From assembly GCA_026986935.1 (NCBI GenBank), contig JALSNP010000023.1, forward strand, positions 1-15,739: DNA of 15,739 bases, given 5' to 3'. Shown one piece after another: positions 13,675 to 15,739 of this stretch (position 1 is its first letter; the number at the start of each line of letters is the position of its first letter). This DNA is from Pyrodictiaceae archaeon. Lineage in GTDB: Archaea > Thermoproteota > Thermoprotei_A > Sulfolobales > Pyrodictiaceae. The notes beneath the pieces were generated by a model that was not told the origin of the DNA, made no database searches, and worked only from the letters and a program-made list of their open reading frames with translations. Both the position numbers and the translations under genes were made by a program.

Positions 13675-14153
13675 AGCTCTTCCGCAAGCCGCCAGAAGCG
13701 GTCACGCAGGTAGTGCAACGCACGAGTAACTTTCCCCCTATCCATGGCTTCTACCTCTTTGCTATCATACAGTGCCTCGTGTACAGCGAGAGGAAGCAAC
13801 CTAGTCGGCTCAACGATAACAACTACTTCGCCTTTCCTAAAACCACCCATGATCCTCACTATACCTGGCCGCATCAAATCGGCTCCTCGAGAGATCGGAA
13901 TAACAGCGCCTTGATCAACTACTATAGCGGGTAACCACTTGTACCCATTTCTAATGAGGAATTTAAGATGCGGTAGCACCTTCCCCTCCACTTCTACCAG
14001 AGTAGGGACTCCATTAACCAGGTACATTGTCGTATCATCATCAACAACTACCTCGACTCTATCATCTCTATTTATAAGCTCAACGTTGTACATTGATTTA
14101 ATTTTTTCTATTAACTTTTTCTTATCCTTCTTTGAGAGAACCCATCTACGCAC
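13671..14153 (-). CDS. MCT-1/Tma20-like PUA-domain RNA-binding protein
   Basis: 160 residues: an N-terminal domain (1-75: VLSKKDKKKLIEKI, YNVELINRDDRVEVVVDDD, GVPTLVEVEGKVLPHLKFL) followed by a PUA domain (about 76-150) with the typical AIVVDQGAVIPISRGADLMRPGI and KGEVVVIVEP. This two-domain arrangement is that of MCT-1/Tma20 and the N-terminal part of eIF2D, which act on 40S subunits in eukaryotes; the archaeal role is not established. The start is GTG at 14151-14153 with GGTGAT about 6 nt upstream. It diverges from the Lsm gene (98-bp gap) and converges on aCPSF1 with a 4-nt stop overlap. Confidence 0.85.
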   Translation of the reverse strand: MRRWVLSKKDKKKLIEKIKSMYNVELINRDDRVEVVVDDDTTMYLVNGVPTLVEVEGKVLPHLKFLIRNGYKWLPAIVVDQGAVIPISRGADLMRPGIVRIMGGFRKGEVVVIVEPTRLLPLAVHEALYDSKEVEAMDRGKVTRALHYLRDRFWRLAEEL

Positions 14154-14206
14154 TAGCTATCACCGTCTACACGGGAGCCCTACATTGTGTGCGAAGAGGG
14201 AATGCC

Positions 14207-14214
14207 CTATAAAT
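14207..14214 (+). promoter_or_regulatory. TATA box of the Lsm-L37e operon
   Basis: CTATAAAT about 38 nt before the ATG at 14252; a ~14-nt leader would include GGGG just upstream of the start. Confidence 0.55.
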
Positions 14215-14251
14215 CCCTAGGTACTGCCTCACGTGTGCTGGGGACAGCTGT

Positions 14252-14479
14252 ATGGCTGAGACAACGCACAAAATCCTATCAGAAAATATAGGGAACGTTG
14301 TCCTAGTAAAGCTGAGAGGAGCGAACGAGGTAAGAGGTAAGCTAAAAAGCTACGACCAACACCTAAACATAGTATTAGAAGACGCGGAAGAAATATTTGA
14401 GGACGGGCACACGAGGAAGCTAGGCACAATAGTCATACGCGGCGATACCGTGCTTCTGATATCGCCGGCACAGGCCTAA
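14252..14479 (+). CDS. Sm-like archaeal protein (Lsm, SmAP)
   Basis: 75 residues, the normal size of an archaeal SmAP. The Sm1 motif is seen in VVLVKLRGANEVRGKLKSYDQHLNIVLEDAEE, split here as strand-rich GNVVLVKL then GKLKSYDQHLNIVLEDA; Sm2 is VIRGDTVLLI near the C terminus. Such proteins form heptameric rings that bind U-rich RNA ends. The next gene, L37e, begins 40 bp later with its own GGTGAT ribosome binding site; an Lsm-L37e pair is conserved in many archaea, suggesting coordinate expression with ribosomes. Confidence 0.95.
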   Translation: MAETTHKILSENIGNVVLVKLRGANEVRGKLKSYDQHLNIVLEDAEEIFEDGHTRKLGTIVIRGDTVLLISPAQA

Positions 14480-14519
14480 GACGCTTAACCACTGAGTAAG
14501 CTAGGAAAGGTGATAAACT

Positions 14520-14708
14520 ATGTCAAAAGGCACACCATCATTTGGTAAGATGGGTAAAAACTATACACATATCCGATGCCCTAGATGTGGAAGACACGCT
14601 TACAATGTTGCAAAGGGTTACTGTGCCGCCTGTGGATACGGGCGTAGTCGGAGGCTTCGGCGCTACTCGTGGATGAACAAGAAGGTGAATAGAAGAAGGC
14701 TCCGCTAA
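14520..14708 (+). CDS. rpl37e: Large ribosomal subunit protein L37e (eL37)
   Basis: 62 residues, highly basic, with a zinc ribbon: Cys20, Cys23 (CPRCGRHAYN) and Cys35, Cys38 (CAACGYG). Starts MSKGTPSFGK and ends with an Arg-rich tail (NRRRLR), as in other archaeal eL37. The ATG at 14520 has AAAGGTGAT about 6 nt upstream. It binds 23S rRNA in the 50S subunit. Cotranscribed with the Lsm gene upstream. Confidence 0.96.
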   Translation: MSKGTPSFGKMGKNYTHIRCPRCGRHAYNVAKGYCAACGYGRSRRLRRYSWMNKKVNRRRLR

Positions 14709-14780
14709 CCAAGTGAATAGGATTAACGCATATTAAGTTACTAGGAACGTGGAGCCCTTACTCGTATAGGGGAGAGAGTA

Positions 14781-15032
14781 GTGGCTAGACAGAAGAAGAA
14801 GTTTAACATACTTGAGCACGAGCTTGTTCCGCGCCATGAAGTTGTTCCACCGGATGAAGCTGTTCGTATACTACGTGAGCTCAATGTTCGCCCCGAGCAG
14901 CTCCCTTGGCTACGCGTAACAGACCCCGTTGCTAGGGAGATAGGGGCTAAACCGGGCGATATAGTGAGAATTTATCGTAAAAGCCCTACTGCAGGCGAAG
15001 TAGTTGTTTATAGATATGTAGTTGGATACTAA
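14781..15032 (+). CDS. rpoH: RNA polymerase subunit H (RPB5 C-terminal domain homologue)
   Basis: 83 residues. Landmarks: ILEHELVPRHEVVPPDEA, then LPWLRVTDPVAREIGAKPGD and VRIYRKSPTAGEVVVYRYVV, the standard RpoH/Rpo5 sequence. The start is GTG 14781 with GGGGAGAG upstream. It stands directly before rpoB, the classical archaeal rpoH-rpoB-rpoA1-rpoA2 order. The 72 bp upstream contain CATATTAAG near 14731 that might serve as a weak TATA box. Two hairpin-forming repeats separate it from rpoB. Confidence 0.97.
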   Translation: MARQKKKFNILEHELVPRHEVVPPDEAVRILRELNVRPEQLPWLRVTDPVAREIGAKPGDIVRIYRKSPTAGEVVVYRYVVGY

Positions 15033-15066
15033 AGGCCTTTAGAATAATTAAAGGTTCGATACCTTT
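15029..15066 (+). repeat. Tandem hairpins between rpoH and rpoB
   Basis: CTAAAGGCCTTTAG (15029-15042) is a perfect 14-bp palindrome that includes the rpoH stop codon TAA. Eight bases later, AAAGGT (15050-15055) and ACCTTT (15061-15066) form a 6-bp hairpin with loop TCGAT. The CCTTT and AAAGG segments of the two elements can also pair with each other, giving alternative folds. The rpoB ribosome binding site GAGGTGA begins 7 nt after the second hairpin. Confidence 0.6.
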
Positions 15067-15088
15067 GGTAATGAGGTGATACTTGGTC

Positions 15089-15739
15089 TTGGGATCAGTT
15101 ACTAAGGCTTTCCCCTCGGTAGATGATAGATGGCTAGTAATGAAATCGTTTATAGATGAGTACGGTCTTGTACGGCAACACATAGACTCATTTAATAGAT
15201 TCGTCGAGAAAGAATTGAAGCAAATAGTGAAGGAGTTTGGCCGTGTCGCAACGCCTCGCAGATATTACGAGATAAGAATAGTTGACGTCGAGCTAGGCGA
15301 GCCAATGGTTATTGAAAGTGATGGCGGGGAGCACCCAGTTACGCCCATGGAGTGTAGGATTCGAGACCTAACTTATGCGGCCCCCATTAAGGCTAAGGTG
15401 GTGGTAGTAGAAAACGGGGTCGAGCAAGAGCCCGAGGAAGTTATACTGGGTTTTCTCCCAATCATGCTTCGCTCCAAAGCCGACCCATTAGCACGTTGCT
15501 TCTATGAAGGCGGTGAACGGGAGGAGTGTGAGCGAAGACTAGTAGAAGCAGGGGAGGATCCGCGGGATCCAGGAGGCTATTTCATAATCAATGGATCGGA
15601 AAGAGTAGTGGTGATGCAAGAGGACCAAGCACTTAATAGAATCCTGGTCGGCAAGGCACGGGCTGGTACCGGTAGCGCTGTTTACACCGCGAAGGTTATC
15701 TCATCGCATGCTGGTGTAAGGTATCAGCTCATCCTGGAT
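15089..15739 (+). CDS. rpoB: RNA polymerase subunit B, N-terminal part (cut by window end)
   Basis: Second-largest, catalytic subunit of the archaeal RNA polymerase. The frame is open to the window end and gives 217 residues of a protein that is normally over 1,100. Landmarks: GLVRQHIDSFNRFVEKEL (RPB2 N terminus), TPMECRIRDLTYAAPI, FLPIMLRSKADPL, and DPGGYFIINGSERVVVMQE, all typical of RpoB. A TGA at 15077-15079 blocks the frame upstream, so the start is TTG 15083 or TTG 15089. The latter is 9 nt from GAGGTGA (15073-15079) while the former is only 3, so I prefer 15089. Follows rpoH after 56 bp containing tandem hairpins. Confidence 0.96.
   Translation, partial: MGSVTKAFPSVDDRWLVMKSFIDEYGLVRQHIDSFNRFVEKELKQIVKEFGRVATPRRYYEIRIVDVELGEPMVIESDGGEHPVTPMECRIRDLTYAAPIKAKVVVVENGVEQEPEEVILGFLPIMLRSKADPLARCFYEGGEREECERRLVEAGEDPRDPGGYFIINGSERVVVMQEDQALNRILVGKARAGTGSAVYTAKVISSHAGVRYQLILD

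Noticed and set aside
1..15739. Search for tRNA, rRNA, CRISPR repeats, insertion sequences and replication origin
   Set aside because: No cloverleaf-like segment, regularly spaced repeats, transposase frame with terminal repeats or origin-recognition repeats were found by eye.

Overview
The window looks like chromosomal DNA of a hyperthermophilic crenarchaeon (Thermoproteota). The evidence is a glycerol-1-phosphate dehydrogenase for archaeal lipids, two proteasome beta subunits of which one lacks the catalytic threonine, a single-chain RpoB preceded by RpoH, an Lsm protein next to L37e, a short TFB-like factor, a PaREP1-family protein, and TATA boxes with GGTG- or GGAGG-type ribosome binding sites and many GTG/TTG starts. 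A Desulfurococcales member (Pyrodictiaceae type) is my guess, not something proved here.

Layout. 1-181: C-terminal end of a membrane protein, possibly NrfD/PsrC-like. 182-2251: a gene-poor stretch with one convincing gene (PaREP1 family, 766-1251, minus) and, around it, hairpins, a perfect 18-bp palindrome, a half C/D-box motif and frameshifted coding debris. 2252-4594 (minus): an overlapping operon of a Nop2/Sun-type RNA m5C methyltransferase, a Nip7-like PUA protein and a long FKBP prolyl isomerase. 4596-6210 (plus): NMN adenylyltransferase and RNA 3'-phosphate cyclase, starting 1 bp from the methyltransferase start. 6254-7947 (minus): a NOG1-type GTPase and a truncated TFB-like factor. 8129-9601 (plus): inactive-type proteasome beta subunit and endonuclease V. 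9641-10696 (minus): glycerol-1-phosphate dehydrogenase. 10788-13674 (plus): active proteasome beta subunit, then the termination nuclease aCPSF1/FttA. 13671-14153 (minus): MCT-1-like PUA protein. 14252-15739 (plus): Lsm, L37e, RpoH and the start of RpoB, cut by the window end.

Taken together, most of the window is core information processing: ribosome and RNA maturation (Nop2-Nip7 pair, NOG1, RtcA, Lsm, L37e, MCT-1-like), transcription (TFB-like, aCPSF1, RpoH, RpoB) and protein turnover or folding (two beta subunits, FKBP). I see no CRISPR array, insertion sequence, tRNA or rRNA. There is no obvious new multi-gene defence or metabolic system. The points that deserve a second look are individual: the TFB3-like factor beside an unusual inverted repeat, the endonuclease V lacking a conserved histidine, the overlapping Nop2-Nip7 pair, the tandem hairpins between rpoH and rpoB, and the gene-debris region at 1252-2251.
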